From contig JBKDQE010000055.1 of assembly GCA_046342195.1 (NCBI GenBank), positions 32,905 to 96,904 on the forward strand: a DNA stretch of 64,000 bases, given 5' to 3'. Under the pieces are notes generated by a model, which was given only the letters and a program-made list of their open reading frames with translations, ran no database searches and was not told where the DNA came from. Both the position numbers and the translations under genes were made by a program. The stretch comes from CANHBY01 sp046342195 (GTDB taxonomy: Bacteria; Pseudomonadota; Gammaproteobacteria; Burkholderiales; Burkholderiaceae_C). Positions within the stretch are counted from its first letter, which is position 1. Each line of letters starts with the position of its first letter. Shown piece by piece: positions 35,210 to 43,882 of this stretch.

Positions 35210-36835
35210 ATGGCATCCATCGAAAACCGGTCCCGCTACGTCGTCACCGTGCAGAACCGTGATGACCTCACCAAGACGTTCGCATGCAACCGCGAGGCCG
35301 AACTCAAGGCTTACATCGCGCACCTCAAGGCCCAGGGCTACAAGCCAAAGCTCAGCCGCGCCAACGACAACTATGTCGTCCGCATCCGCGAGGCCGGGAA
35401 AACCAAGCAAACCCTCCCGGCACGCAGCGAGCAGGAGGCCATCGACATCAAGCAGCGCATTGAGCTGGAACGTCGCAACGGCCTGTTCGTCGACTACTCG
35501 AAGGGCCGCAGTGTCAGCCTCGCCGACTTGCTCGTCCGCTACTTGCGCGAGGAGTCGCCGCGCCACAAGGGCTTCGAGGTCGAGGGCTACATCATCAACG
35601 CCATGCTCGCCGACGCCGGCCTGCCCCGCGTTGACTTGGCAGACACGTTCTCGGCGCACAAGAACCCCCACCCTTCCCTGGCCGGTAAGAACTTCCGCCG
35701 GCAGCCCGGCAAGCGGATGCGCCTGCCCGCTCCCGCGACCTGCTTCATCCGCAAACCGTTTGCAGACATCGTGCCCGATGACATCCGCGACTACATCGAC
35801 GACCGGTGCCAAGCCGTAGGCCCCGACACCGTCGACCGCGAGGTCGACCTCTTCTCGGCTGTGTGCAACATGGCCATCGACAGTTGGCGCATTCCGGTCG
35901 CAAAGAGCCCGATGGATGGCGTGAAACGACCGAAGTACTTCAACGAGCGGGACCGGCGACTGAAGGGCAATGAGGAGGAGCGCCTCCTGAATGCGGTCTA
36001 TGACGAGGATGCACAGACCGCCATCAAGGCCCGACTCGAAGAACTCATGTGCGCCGAGCGCGAACTGTCCACAGCCGCACAGACGACCTATCGCCGCAAG
36101 ACCATCGTGAAGGCTGCCCGCGAGCGCTACCTTGCTGAAGCCGAGAGTACGTACACGCACGTCCCATGGATGGAAGCCTTTGTCCAGTTCCAGCTCATGA
36201 CTGGAGCTCGCCTCAGCGAAACACTCTCCCTACGGCGAGCGGACATCGACTTCGAAAACCAGACCGCCTTCATCGCCGAGACGAAGAACGGCCGCCCGCG
36301 CAAGCTCGCTCTGCGAGAAGGCCTCATCAGGCTGCTGCGGCAGCTGCCGGACACCCCAGACGTATTGTTTCCCATGAGCGTCGACGCCGTGCGCAAGGCC
36401 TGGAGCCGCATCTGCGACGCGGCGGGCTTGGTCGATGACGACGAACTGCGCATTCACGACCTTCGCCACGAAGCCATTTCCCGCATCGCCGACGCGGGAG
36501 GCCAGCTGCCCGGCGGCTTCTCGCTGGCAGACCTGCAGGCCCTGAGCGGACACCGCGACACCCGCATGCTGCTGCGCTACACGCATCTGTGTATGCCGAG
36601 CCTTGCCAAGCGCCTGGACTTGGCTTTCGCGGACAAAAAACAGACGACGATTCACCGCGGCCAGCGCCGCCTCAAGAAGGGCGCGACCCTCACGATGAAG
36701 GAGTTGGTTGATGGCACGGTCACGTCTACCAAGAGGGCTGTGTCGCCCGCCTCACGAAAACAACGGGAGGTCGAGCCTGCCACACCGGCGTTGACTAGCA
36801 ACGTCGTGCAGTTCCGCCCCCGCAAGGTGGCGTAA
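35210..36835 (+). CDS. Tyrosine recombinase/integrase 1 (tRNA-Pro site)
   Basis: 541 residues. The catalytic residues of the tyrosine recombinase family are visible in order: Arg in TGARLSE (about 330), His-x-x-Arg in HDLRHEA (about 416), His in GHRD (about 447) and the nucleophile Tyr in LLRYTHL (about 456). About 270 N-terminal residues form arm- and core-binding domains. ATG at 35210 has GGAG upstream; the frame extends further but has no good start. It shares blocks such as MDGVKRPKYFNERDRRLKG with the second integrase at 47.2 kb. It probably integrates the island into tRNA-Pro. Confidence 0.93.
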   Translation: MASIENRSRYVVTVQNRDDLTKTFACNREAELKAYIAHLKAQGYKPKLSRANDNYVVRIREAGKTKQTLPARSEQEAIDIKQRIELERRNGLFVDYSKGRSVSLADLLVRYLREESPRHKGFEVEGYIINAMLADAGLPRVDLADTFSAHKNPHPSLAGKNFRRQPGKRMRLPAPATCFIRKPFADIVPDDIRDYIDDRCQAVGPDTVDREVDLFSAVCNMAIDSWRIPVAKSPMDGVKRPKYFNERDRRLKGNEEERLLNAVYDEDAQTAIKARLEELMCAERELSTAAQTTYRRKTIVKAARERYLAEAESTYTHVPWMEAFVQFQLMTGARLSETLSLRRADIDFENQTAFIAETKNGRPRKLALREGLIRLLRQLPDTPDVLFPMSVDAVRKAWSRICDAAGLVDDDELRIHDLRHEAISRIADAGGQLPGGFSLADLQALSGHRDTRMLLRYTHLCMPSLAKRLDLAFADKKQTTIHRGQRRLKKGATLTMKELVDGTVTSTKRAVSPASRKQREVEPATPALTSNVVQFRPRKVA

Positions 36836-36920
36836 TACCAGAGGCGCCTCCCGGCGTTCGTATCTTCCCGCGGACCAGGAGATAAAAGCGCTGGCTACAC
36901 GCTGCACCTCAACCACAGAG

Positions 36921-37274
36921 ATGTACCGCGTGACCACCGAATTCAGGCCCTTGACCAAAGATGACGTTGCCGAAGTCCTGGGCGTATCCCTGCGTACCGT
37001 CGAGAACTGGGTCAACGACGGCACGCTCATCGCGCCGGGCAAGATTGGCAACCGGGTCTACTGGCACCCCCGCACTTTCTACGAATGGCTCGACCGGACG
37101 CTGACTGCGGCGGCGGGGTGCACGCCAGTGGCGGGACCGACACAGGGGCCTTGCACGCCAGAGGCCCTCCCTGTGTCTCGCACAGCGCAGTCGAAGACCA
37201 CAAAGGGAGCGAAGGGGGAGGTCGATGCACTACGGTCGCGCGGCGAAGCGAAGCTGAAAGCCCTCCTTGCCTGA
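36921..37274 (+). CDS. Excisionase/AlpA-like helix-turn-helix protein
   Basis: 117 residues. The N-terminal half (LTKDDVAEVLGVSLRTVENWVNDGTL, then NRVYWHPRTFYEWLDR) is a MerR/excisionase-type winged helix-turn-helix. The C-terminal half is low-complexity, rich in threonine, proline and alanine. It lies 85 bases after the integrase and probably directs excision or represses the integrase. Function is inferred from fold and position. Confidence 0.72.
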   Translation: MYRVTTEFRPLTKDDVAEVLGVSLRTVENWVNDGTLIAPGKIGNRVYWHPRTFYEWLDRTLTAAAGCTPVAGPTQGPCTPEALPVSRTAQSKTTKGAKGEVDALRSRGEAKLKALLA

Positions 37275-37350
37275 TGCCCTGAAGGGTGCGCTTTCACGGC
37301 AACAGTCAGCCCCCTGGCGAGGTTCCTCGGCATGACACCTGGGTCAGGCG

Positions 37351-37381
37351 AAAAAAGGGCCTCTCCGAGATGGAGAGGCCC
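37351..37381 (-). terminator. Leftward terminator of the SSB-like operon
   Basis: GGGCCTCTCC (37357-37366) and GGAGAGGCCC (37372-37381) form a perfect 10-bp stem with a 5-base loop. On the minus strand six T residues follow (37356-37351). It lies 39 bases beyond the SSB-like stop. Confidence 0.88.
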
Positions 37382-37419
37382 AATGAGTTGAATGGATACC
37401 GTCGGCCTGAGCGCCGTTG

Positions 37420-37731
37420 TTACCCTGTTACCTCGACCGCCACAGAAGGCTTCGCAATCTTTGCTGCCTCGAACGCAATGACAAGCAACGTCCCGGTAGG
37501 CTTGCCTTCGCGCGAGAGGTAGAAGTCAGCCTTGAGCTTGCCTGTAACTTTGACGAAATCGCCTTTGTCGAGCTGCGGCTTGTCCTCCTTCATAACCCTC
37601 ACCGTGTACCAGGTCGGCTGGCTATCCACGCCCCGCTGACTTTCCGCCAGGCGAAACTCGAAGTAGTCCCGTTGCGTCGTCTTGCTGCGCTTGCGCTCGG
37701 GCTGGGTAGCGACGTTTCCAAAAACCTGCAT
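37420..37731 (-). CDS. SSB-like single-stranded DNA-binding protein
   Basis: 103 residues starting MQVFGNVATQPERKRSK with AGAGGA six bases upstream. FEFRLAESQR, TWYTVRVM and KGDFVKVTGKLKADFYLSREGK form the strand pattern of an OB-fold SSB. It lacks the long acidic tail of chromosomal SSB, as plasmid and integrative-element copies often do. Last gene of a leftward three-gene operon ending in a strong terminator. It may protect single-stranded element DNA. Confidence 0.7.
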   Translation of the reverse strand: MQVFGNVATQPERKRSKTTQRDYFEFRLAESQRGVDSQPTWYTVRVMKEDKPQLDKGDFVKVTGKLKADFYLSREGKPTGTLLVIAFEAAKIAKPSVAVEVTG

Positions 37732-37802
37732 TTCATGTCCTCTTGGTTCATAGACCAGCACGGCGGATGCCGCGCCTGGGTCGTGTAGGTACCTCTGTTC
37801 AA

Positions 37803-38429
37803 TCAGTGGGCGCAGCCCATGCTCAACGGCGGCGCCGCAACAGACACGCTGACGCACTTCACGTCATGACCCGGCACGAAGCTCGGAATGGCACCCCGCT
37901 GCCCCAGCGTCCACAACGCCCTCGGCAACTCGGCGATGCCTCGGTGAAGAGCGTCCTCGTCGTCGGAGACGAAGTACCTTTTCAACGAGCCAAACATTTC
38001 TCGGCTTGCCCGGCCGAAGAGGACAAATGCCGCCTCGCCGCCGTCGCGGCCGAACATGAAGCCGTAGCCCGCCCCGGCCCCCACGGCGTTGATGAAGTCG
38101 CGCGCGGGCTCGCTCCAAGCCGGCAGCATGAACCGGTGCTGATAGTCATCGAGCTGGTGCGCAATGACGGCGTAGTGCACGCCCTTGGTGGACGTGAATC
38201 CGCTGAGTCGCCACGGCAGTTCCGCATGAGCCATGGCGGTCACGCGGTCGAATACGTCGCGCGTCATATCGCCACAGACCATCCAGCGGCCAGCAAGCGC
38301 TTTTCGCGCCTCGCTGGACTGGTCGCGGGTGGAGTTCTGAACTTCTGCCGGTGACATGACGCGCGCCAGGGCGACGCAGGGGGCATCCAGCGGGTTCGGC
38401 TCGAACCGGAGTTCTCTCAAACTTTTCAT
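37803..38429 (-). CDS. Unrecognised island protein
   Basis: 208 residues, soluble, beginning MKSLRELRFEPNPLDAPCVALARVM with AGGAC upstream. The middle is rich in glycine and aromatic residues (GAGAGYGFMFGRDGGEAAFVLFGR). I recognise no family. It lies 71 bases before the SSB-like gene and 42 bases after the replication-relaxation-like gene on the same strand, so it probably belongs to their operon and to element maintenance. Confidence 0.65.
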   Translation of the reverse strand: MKSLRELRFEPNPLDAPCVALARVMSPAEVQNSTRDQSSEARKALAGRWMVCGDMTRDVFDRVTAMAHAELPWRLSGFTSTKGVHYAVIAHQLDDYQHRFMLPAWSEPARDFINAVGAGAGYGFMFGRDGGEAAFVLFGRASREMFGSLKRYFVSDDEDALHRGIAELPRALWTLGQRGAIPSFVPGHDVKCVSVSVAAPPLSMGCAH

Positions 38430-38471
38430 AGTGTCCTCGTGGTCAGCGCAAGAACGCGCCACCTTGTGTAG

Positions 38472-39680
38472 TCACCCACGCTCGAGCGTCTTGCGGTGGT
38501 GCGAAAGATGGGCAAAGACACCCCCCGGAGCGGGCCACGTTGGCGCCCCCGATGGACGGGCGTAAGGCAGGAGGTTCTCGTTGAACCAACCGCTGGTGCT
38601 GTGTGCACCGCGACCATCAAGCCGCACACGTGGCAACCAAACCGGCAGCTCGTGCACCATCACATAGCCGGCGAGCACGTCGACCAGACGGAGACGCCCG
38701 TCAGTCAGTGCCTGCTCGACGGTCAACCACACTTCGTAGCAGCCCTCCCCTTTCTGCAAGAGCCTGCGGCGGCCCTCTGCCAGCCCGACTGATGCGGTCC
38801 CAGCCGCCACGGTTGCAAGAGTCGCAAGAACGCGTTTTCGGATGCGTTCTGTGCGCGTGTGGATGACGATGCGACGCAGGGCAAGTCCGAGCGCCGTCTG
38901 CACCCCGACGGACAACACCAAGGCTCGCAAAGACGCGGCACGGTCGGAGCCCCGGGCGCTGCGGTCTACCTCAAACCACGTCAGACCATCCGGCTCGTGC
39001 GCAGCGGCGTCAGGTCGTAGCTGCATTCGGCGCCGCTTCCCGCCCGTCACGGCCTGCACCAGCAGCAAGCCCTGAGAATGCTCCAGGTTCGGCTTGGCGC
39101 GTTCGGCCAATGCTTGCAGCAGTTCCGGCTCGGTCCAGGCCTGCAGGCCTCGAGCTTCGGCACACAAGACCAGGAACTGCGCCCACAGGCGATGCTCGGG
39201 GTTGGACATGTCGGTGACGCGTCGAACGGACGCAGATGCCTCCACGCCTTGGTCATCAAGCCAGTCAGCGCCTCGCTGGGTCAAGCCGTAGACCGTCATG
39301 AAGCGGTCAGTGCGATATCGCGCCAGCAGCCCAACTTTGACCATTCCCCGAACGGCTCGCTGCGCGGCGCTCAGAGCAGCCTTGAACGGCCGTTCAGCGA
39401 AGCAATGCACTGCCACATCGATGGTCCGGATGACGCGGAAGCGGTTCGCCAACGACAGTGAACGCCGCCAGATGGCTTCCTGGAGCTGCCAGGTGCCGAT
39501 GTGCGTGGTCAGGCCGCGGGCGACCGTTCGCGCTCTTCCAGCCGCAGGCGACAGGTGCTCTTGTCCCTCAGGGGCAGAGGTCAATGTGTCGTCGGTGCAG
39601 GGTCCGTCTGCCGCTGGGGCAGCGGTCTCGTCCATCAGGGTTGCGCTGGACGTGTCGTCAGGGTGTATTTTCATGAACAT
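38472..39680 (-). CDS. Replication-relaxation-like protein
   Basis: About 402 residues. The middle (VKVGLLARYRTDRFMTVYGLTQRGADWL, then NPEHRLWAQFLVLCAEARGL and PDGLTWFEVDRS) resembles the Replic_Relax pattern of a winged helix followed by a nuclease-like fold with a conserved EVD. This family occurs on plasmids and integrative elements. ATG codons at 39680 and 39674 are both possible. First gene of the leftward operon with the SSB-like protein. Assignment is by pattern only. Confidence 0.6.
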   Translation of the reverse strand: MFMKIHPDDTSSATLMDETAAPAADGPCTDDTLTSAPEGQEHLSPAAGRARTVARGLTTHIGTWQLQEAIWRRSLSLANRFRVIRTIDVAVHCFAERPFKAALSAAQRAVRGMVKVGLLARYRTDRFMTVYGLTQRGADWLDDQGVEASASVRRVTDMSNPEHRLWAQFLVLCAEARGLQAWTEPELLQALAERAKPNLEHSQGLLLVQAVTGGKRRRMQLRPDAAAHEPDGLTWFEVDRSARGSDRAASLRALVLSVGVQTALGLALRRIVIHTRTERIRKRVLATLATVAAGTASVGLAEGRRRLLQKGEGCYEVWLTVEQALTDGRLRLVDVLAGYVMVHELPVWLPRVRLDGRGAHSTSGWFNENLLPYARPSGAPTWPAPGGVFAHLSHHRKTLERG

Positions 39681-40756
39681 AGGTTTTGTAGAGAGTTCCA
39701 CCAGCTCCCTGAACAACACTGCTGTGCGGTCTGGCCTCGTGCCGGCGGTTCCTTCGTCTAGCGAACGCAGCGCTCTCGCGCTACCCGTTCGCAACACCCA
39801 GCACACCTCGCGAGCCAGCCTGCTGTTTGGTAGCACCAAGGACCGGTTGACCGACCTCCATCGGGCATGGGGCATGTGTGATTTCCCCGCTGGAGGTCTC
39901 GCACGCCACGGGCGCGCGTCAGCCGCGTTTTCGTCGCGACGTCCAACAAAGTCGCTGTTTCACCGGCCGGCTTCGCCGGTGCGAACCGCCGCCGCCCCAG
40001 AACGTTTTTTTCGAGGCCATGTGTCTTTACGGGGCGGCTTGCCCAACTCTCTCTTCAGCAGGCCGTAGTACCTCGGCTGGCCCCAAGTGCGGGAAGCAGC
40101 TGTTCACCCACCCACACCCGGGGACCCCTGCCAAGCCGGCGCCGCGAGCGGCGCCCCGACTTCCAAAGGCTGCCTGCGCGGGGCGGCGGCGGTTCGCACC
40201 GCCTCGCCGGCCCAGTCGCGAGCAACTGAACCCTCGCAATCGACCACCGAGGGAAGAGGTCTCCCCCTGCACGACGCAATCGCATCTTCAAATGCCCGCC
40301 GCTGGACGCGGACGCCGTCCACCACCTGGTTCATCGAAACAGTAGCGCTTGGAGCCGTCGGGCAGGGCGTGTACAGATGCTGTGCTGTCCGACGGTGAGG
40401 GTGCCGTCCGAGGTCGTCGCCGAGAACTTCAGCGCCGGCGCACCAGTCAGCGCTACGCCGCCGATTGGGCGGCACAAGTAGCCACACAGGCCATCGCTAT
40501 CCAACCCTAATTCGGAAGCGAATGCAGACTCTCATCTCTCCAGGGAAAGTGACGGCGGTCAGCAGTGGTGGTCCAGTTGGGTGGCGGCGGTCATCGAAAG
40601 CTCCGAAAGGATTGTTGATGACCTGTATTGAAACGATGTTTATCTCTGCTGCGGCAAAGCCTTGCCACAGGACCGTATCAGCCAGGACTCGGTGACGAGG
40701 AACCCGCAGAACTCGGTGACTACACGTGGTATCCCCCAACCACCACGGAGTCATCA
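39681..40756. other. Gene-poor region with perfect 21-bp inverted repeats
   Basis: About 1.1 kb in which the open frames look like GC-driven shadows. A perfect 21-bp inverted repeat (39978-39998 and 40180-40200, core GGTGCGAACCGCC) encloses 181 bases. A short stem CACCGGC/GCCGGTG (39961-39981) overlaps the left arm, and a GGCGCCGCGAGCGGCGCC hairpin lies near 40140-40157. Possible roles are an origin, a transfer origin, a cassette-type element or a structured RNA. I cannot choose between them. Confidence 0.55.
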
Positions 40757-41404
40757 ATGCACATGAAAGTCCGCGGCAAGACCGCCCACCTCTACCGCTC
40801 CCGCTGGGTTCCCAAAGGCACCAACGGAAACACGCACGGCTACGCCGTGCAGTCCTTCGTGGGTAGCGTGCCCGTCGATGCCTGCTCGCTTCCAGACGAA
40901 CTGGCATCCAGACTGACCGAGCAGGAACGCAGCTACGCCGAGAAGGCCATTTGCAGACCTGCTCGAGAAGCTGCAGAGCGCGCGCGTCGGGAAGCAGAAC
41001 AACGAGAAGCCGACCCGATGTGGCGGCTGGTCGATGCAGCGCGCTTGGTGAGCGAGGTTGTTGAGCGCAGTCAGCGCCGTCGCGTGCCACGAGTACGGGT
41101 TCAGGAACTCACTGAAGCTTTGAGCCGGGTTCAGCTGCTTGAACCGCTGGAAGTGAAGGGACCAGTCCAGGAAAGGCGCTCGGACCCGCTTCAGGATGCC
41201 TTGACCACGGTACGCGCCGCCGCGGCAGCGGTGCGGAACGGCAACTACGGTCGTGCTCCAGAGACTGGCGTGCGGTCGACTCGGGCCTACAAGCTCTGGT
41301 CGGAAATCTATGAGGCCGTCTGCGGTGTCGACGGCGGGCCGACAAGCGGTAGTTTGATGCGCGCCCTGCAGGACAAGGGGTTTGCGAAGTCGCGGCAGCG
41401 GTAG
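40757..41404 (+). CDS. Unrecognised island protein
   Basis: 215 residues. The start MHMKVRGKTAHLYRSRWVPKG has GGAG upstream; a longer reading from 40628 crosses non-coding sequence. The N-terminus looks like a small beta-rich module, and the middle is a charged helix (AREAAERARREAEQREADPMW) that may form a coiled coil. No catalytic motif. Likely element housekeeping, but unassigned. Confidence 0.6.
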   Translation: MHMKVRGKTAHLYRSRWVPKGTNGNTHGYAVQSFVGSVPVDACSLPDELASRLTEQERSYAEKAICRPAREAAERARREAEQREADPMWRLVDAARLVSEVVERSQRRRVPRVRVQELTEALSRVQLLEPLEVKGPVQERRSDPLQDALTTVRAAAAAVRNGNYGRAPETGVRSTRAYKLWSEIYEAVCGVDGGPTSGSLMRALQDKGFAKSRQR

Positions 41405-41532
41405 TCCTGGTCGGCGTTTCAGCCGTTCGTCCGCGAACAGATAAACGACTTGGATACACGGTCACAGCAAGCTCGTCCTTGCTGAGGCGCGCGAAAGCGT
41501 CAACTTCTTCCACCTTCTGTACCACGCAAAAC

Positions 41533-41811
41533 ATGCGACTTCATCCGATTGCAGCCGTCTTGGCTGCACACAACCTAACGCTCAAAGAGTCTGTCAAACC
41601 CATCTGGAGTGGTGGTATCACCGCTCTGGTGCGCTACTCGATTCTTTCGTCGCAAGGCGCCGTCGTCGCCAAGGAAGACTTTCACTACAACCGCAATCCA
41701 GGCTTCTATCGACGGCAGGGCGGTCGGGCACGTATCAACACCGCTCGGCACGCCGCGTTGGACAGACTTCTGACTGCGGCGCAGCGCCATGCTGCCATTG
41801 GCAGGGACTGA
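41533..41811 (+). CDS. Small unrecognised basic protein
   Basis: 92 residues starting MRLHPIAAVLAAHNLTLKES. The sequence is basic and compact, with no membrane segment and no motif I can name. It is 128 bases downstream of the preceding gene and on the same strand. Codon use resembles neighbouring island genes, which supports coding, but the call is tentative. Confidence 0.5.
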   Translation: MRLHPIAAVLAAHNLTLKESVKPIWSGGITALVRYSILSSQGAVVAKEDFHYNRNPGFYRRQGGRARINTARHAALDRLLTAAQRHAAIGRD

Positions 41812-41953
41812 GCTGTGTAACGTCTGGGGCAAATCCTGGGTGGCCTTCTGGGTCGGGTATCGCTACCTGTGCCCGTACAAGGAGGCGTGAGAGGTGAGCG
41901 CGCGGTGACTACACGTAGTGCATGCATGTGCATGCGCCACAGGACACCACCGA

Positions 41954-42586
41954 ATGAACACTGTTTTTTGTTTGCACGAAGACACCAGCCCATCCACCGC
42001 ACGACGGACCCAAGCACCCTCTGCCATTCCTGTGGAGGAATCTCGGGAGGAGCGGGTCAGCCGTCTCTATGCCTCGCCGGGCGGCCCTCTCATTGGCTGG
42101 CTCTTTGATGAATGTCGCCGAAGAAGCCAGGAGTACCGCCAAATGGCGGCGTGCCTTGGCGTGACCTACGGCTACATCAACCAGTTGCGCAGCGGTCTGC
42201 GGCAGGCGCGTCACATCAGCGATGACTTCGCCGTCAGCTGCGCTCACTACCTCGGTGTCCCGCCAGTCATCGTGAAGATGGTGGCCGGTCGCATTCCGAT
42301 GTCGGACTTCGTGACGCCACGCGAGTCCGAGGAGGATGCGCTGGACCGTGCCATGGCTCAGATGCTCGACGACCCGGTCGCCCGCAGGACCTTGCCGGCA
42401 GACATGCGCGAGCTCTCGCTGTCCGCAAAGCGTGCGCTGGTGGCGATGTACGTCGAATCGTCAGGGCGAGACGTGCTGGGTATACAACAGCTGCCGGAGA
42501 TGGTGCGCTGGCTGCAGCGGGCCGTCACCATTCATGACGAGTCGGAGGCTGAGGTGATGCGAGGCCATCGGGACATCGCAGACTGA
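41954..42586 (+). CDS. Cro/C1-type helix-turn-helix regulator
   Basis: 210 residues. A helix-turn-helix is visible in the N-terminal half: RQMAACLGVTYGYINQLRSGLRQARHISDDFAVSCAHYLGVPP. The rest is helical, without enzymatic motifs. It lies just before the repF-repA-repC module and ends at a strong terminator, so it may regulate the island's replication genes. Start at MNTVFCLHED; the frame is open further up but no better start is seen. Confidence 0.68.
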   Translation: MNTVFCLHEDTSPSTARRTQAPSAIPVEESREERVSRLYASPGGPLIGWLFDECRRRSQEYRQMAACLGVTYGYINQLRSGLRQARHISDDFAVSCAHYLGVPPVIVKMVAGRIPMSDFVTPRESEEDALDRAMAQMLDDPVARRTLPADMRELSLSAKRALVAMYVESSGRDVLGIQQLPEMVRWLQRAVTIHDESEAEVMRGHRDIAD

Positions 42587-42645
42587 CGCTGGCAGGACAT
42601 CAGGCCTAACATCGTTGGGAGGATGAGTTTGATTGATTGACGATG

Positions 42646-42680
42646 AAGGGGCAAGCCGAGGCTTGCCCCTTCTCTTTTCT
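42646..42680 (+). terminator. Rightward terminator after the HTH regulator
   Basis: GGGGCAAGC (42648-42656) pairs with GCTTGCCCC (42661-42669), extended by AA/TT, followed by TTCTCTTTTCTT. It separates the regulator from the rep module. Confidence 0.82.
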
Positions 42681-42798
42681 TGCGTGTGGATAAACACCCC
42701 GCCTAGACGTGTCAGCTGGTGCCGTTTTGTGGCGTCAGCGGGCACGACAAGGCGCAACCGGTCGTCTTCGTGCTCCGACCACCGGTAAGGAGCTATCC

Positions 42799-43005
42799 AT
42801 GTCAGAAATCAAGTCCGTTCTCGAGCTCAAGGAGCTTGCCGCCCTCCTGGGGCGCAGGCCGGAGACCATCCGAAAGGACATCCATCGAAACCCAGCGGCG
42901 GTTCCGCCGCGTCTCATCATCACCGGCACCCGGCTTTTGCGCTGGCGAGCTGATGATGTCCATGCCTGGCTGGCCCAGCGCATTGAAGGAGGCCGTCATG
43001 AGTGA
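42799..43005 (+). CDS. repF: RepF-like small repressor of the rep operon
   Basis: 68 residues, the same size as the RSF1010 F/RepF repressor. A helix-turn-helix is visible in ELAALLGRRPETIRKDIHRNP, followed by ITGTRLLRWRADDVHAWLAQRI. AGGAG lies 7 bases before the ATG. Its stop overlaps the repA start by 8 bases, as expected for an autoregulated repF-repA-repC operon of IncQ type. Name is by size, fold and position. Confidence 0.65.
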   Translation: MSEIKSVLELKELAALLGRRPETIRKDIHRNPAAVPPRLIITGTRLLRWRADDVHAWLAQRIEGGRHE

Positions 43006-43882
43006 ACAGGCACTACAGAATCCGTTCTCTCGACCCCTGAACATCGGCCACATGTTGCGCCATGCGCCGCCATTGCTCGACCATGTCCTTCCGGGTCTGC
43101 TCGCCGCCACAGTCGGATTGCTGGTAGGCCCGGGCGCCGTCAGCAAGACGATGCTCGCGCTGCAGGTGGGCATCGCGATGGCCACCGGTACACCTTTGCT
43201 GGGCGGCCTTGTCGGGGGAACGGCGACAGGCCCGCTCCAGCCCCAGCGAGTCGTTCTTGTACTGGCCGAAGAATCAGCACATGTCGTGTGGCACCGGCTA
43301 CACGCCATCGCCAGCGTTCAGCTCGCGGCAGCTGGCATCGACCCAGACACGGCAGCGACCTTGTTGGAACAAAACCTGGTCATTCATGCGCTGGGCGGAG
43401 GCGACCAGGTCAACCTGCTGGGTGAGTGTTTTGAGAAGACGCCGCAGGGCGAGCTGCTCAGGAACGCATGCAGAGGTGCGCGGCTGGTCATCCTCGACCC
43501 TGTTCGGGACTTCCACAACGCCGACGAAAATGACTCTACCGCGATGAAGGCCTTGGCGCGTCATATCGCGAGCTACGCGGCATCAACCGGCGCGGCTTGG
43601 CTGCTCGTCCACCACTCCAGTCGCGCGGCTGCATTGAACGGCTACGGCGGCTCGGCTGATGCCGGACGCGGGTCGACAGCACTGACCAACGCTGTACGCT
43701 GGCAGATGAACCTGAGCCGACCGACTCGTGAGACAGCCAAGCAGCACGCCATTCCCGCGGACTTGATGAGCCGGACTGTCCTGCTCGACATCCCGAAGGC
43801 GAACTACCTGGAGTCGACCACCACTCTGGTGGCGCGGAGAGGTCCAGACGGCGTCCTGATGCTAGCTTCGGAGCTCACATGA
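42998..43882 (+). CDS. repA: RepA-like replicative helicase (IncQ type)
   Basis: 294 residues, close to RSF1010 RepA. RecA-fold ATPase with a Walker A variant VGPGAVSKTMLALQVG (near residue 45), VVLVLAEESAHVVWHRL, Walker B RLVILDPVRDFHNADEND and the sensor region GAAWLLVHHSSR. Hexameric 5'-3' helicases of this type unwind plasmid origins. It overlaps repF at its start, and its stop overlaps the repC ATG by 4 bases. Confidence 0.82.
   Translation: MSEQALQNPFSRPLNIGHMLRHAPPLLDHVLPGLLAATVGLLVGPGAVSKTMLALQVGIAMATGTPLLGGLVGGTATGPLQPQRVVLVLAEESAHVVWHRLHAIASVQLAAAGIDPDTAATLLEQNLVIHALGGGDQVNLLGECFEKTPQGELLRNACRGARLVILDPVRDFHNADENDSTAMKALARHIASYAASTGAAWLLVHHSSRAAALNGYGGSADAGRGSTALTNAVRWQMNLSRPTRETAKQHAIPADLMSRTVLLDIPKANYLESTTTLVARRGPDGVLMLASELT

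Noticed and set aside
39298..40345. Rightward frames across the replication-relaxation-like gene and the gene-free segment
   Set aside because: Low-complexity arginine/serine/proline sequence, no ribosome-binding site, and overlap with a better leftward gene.
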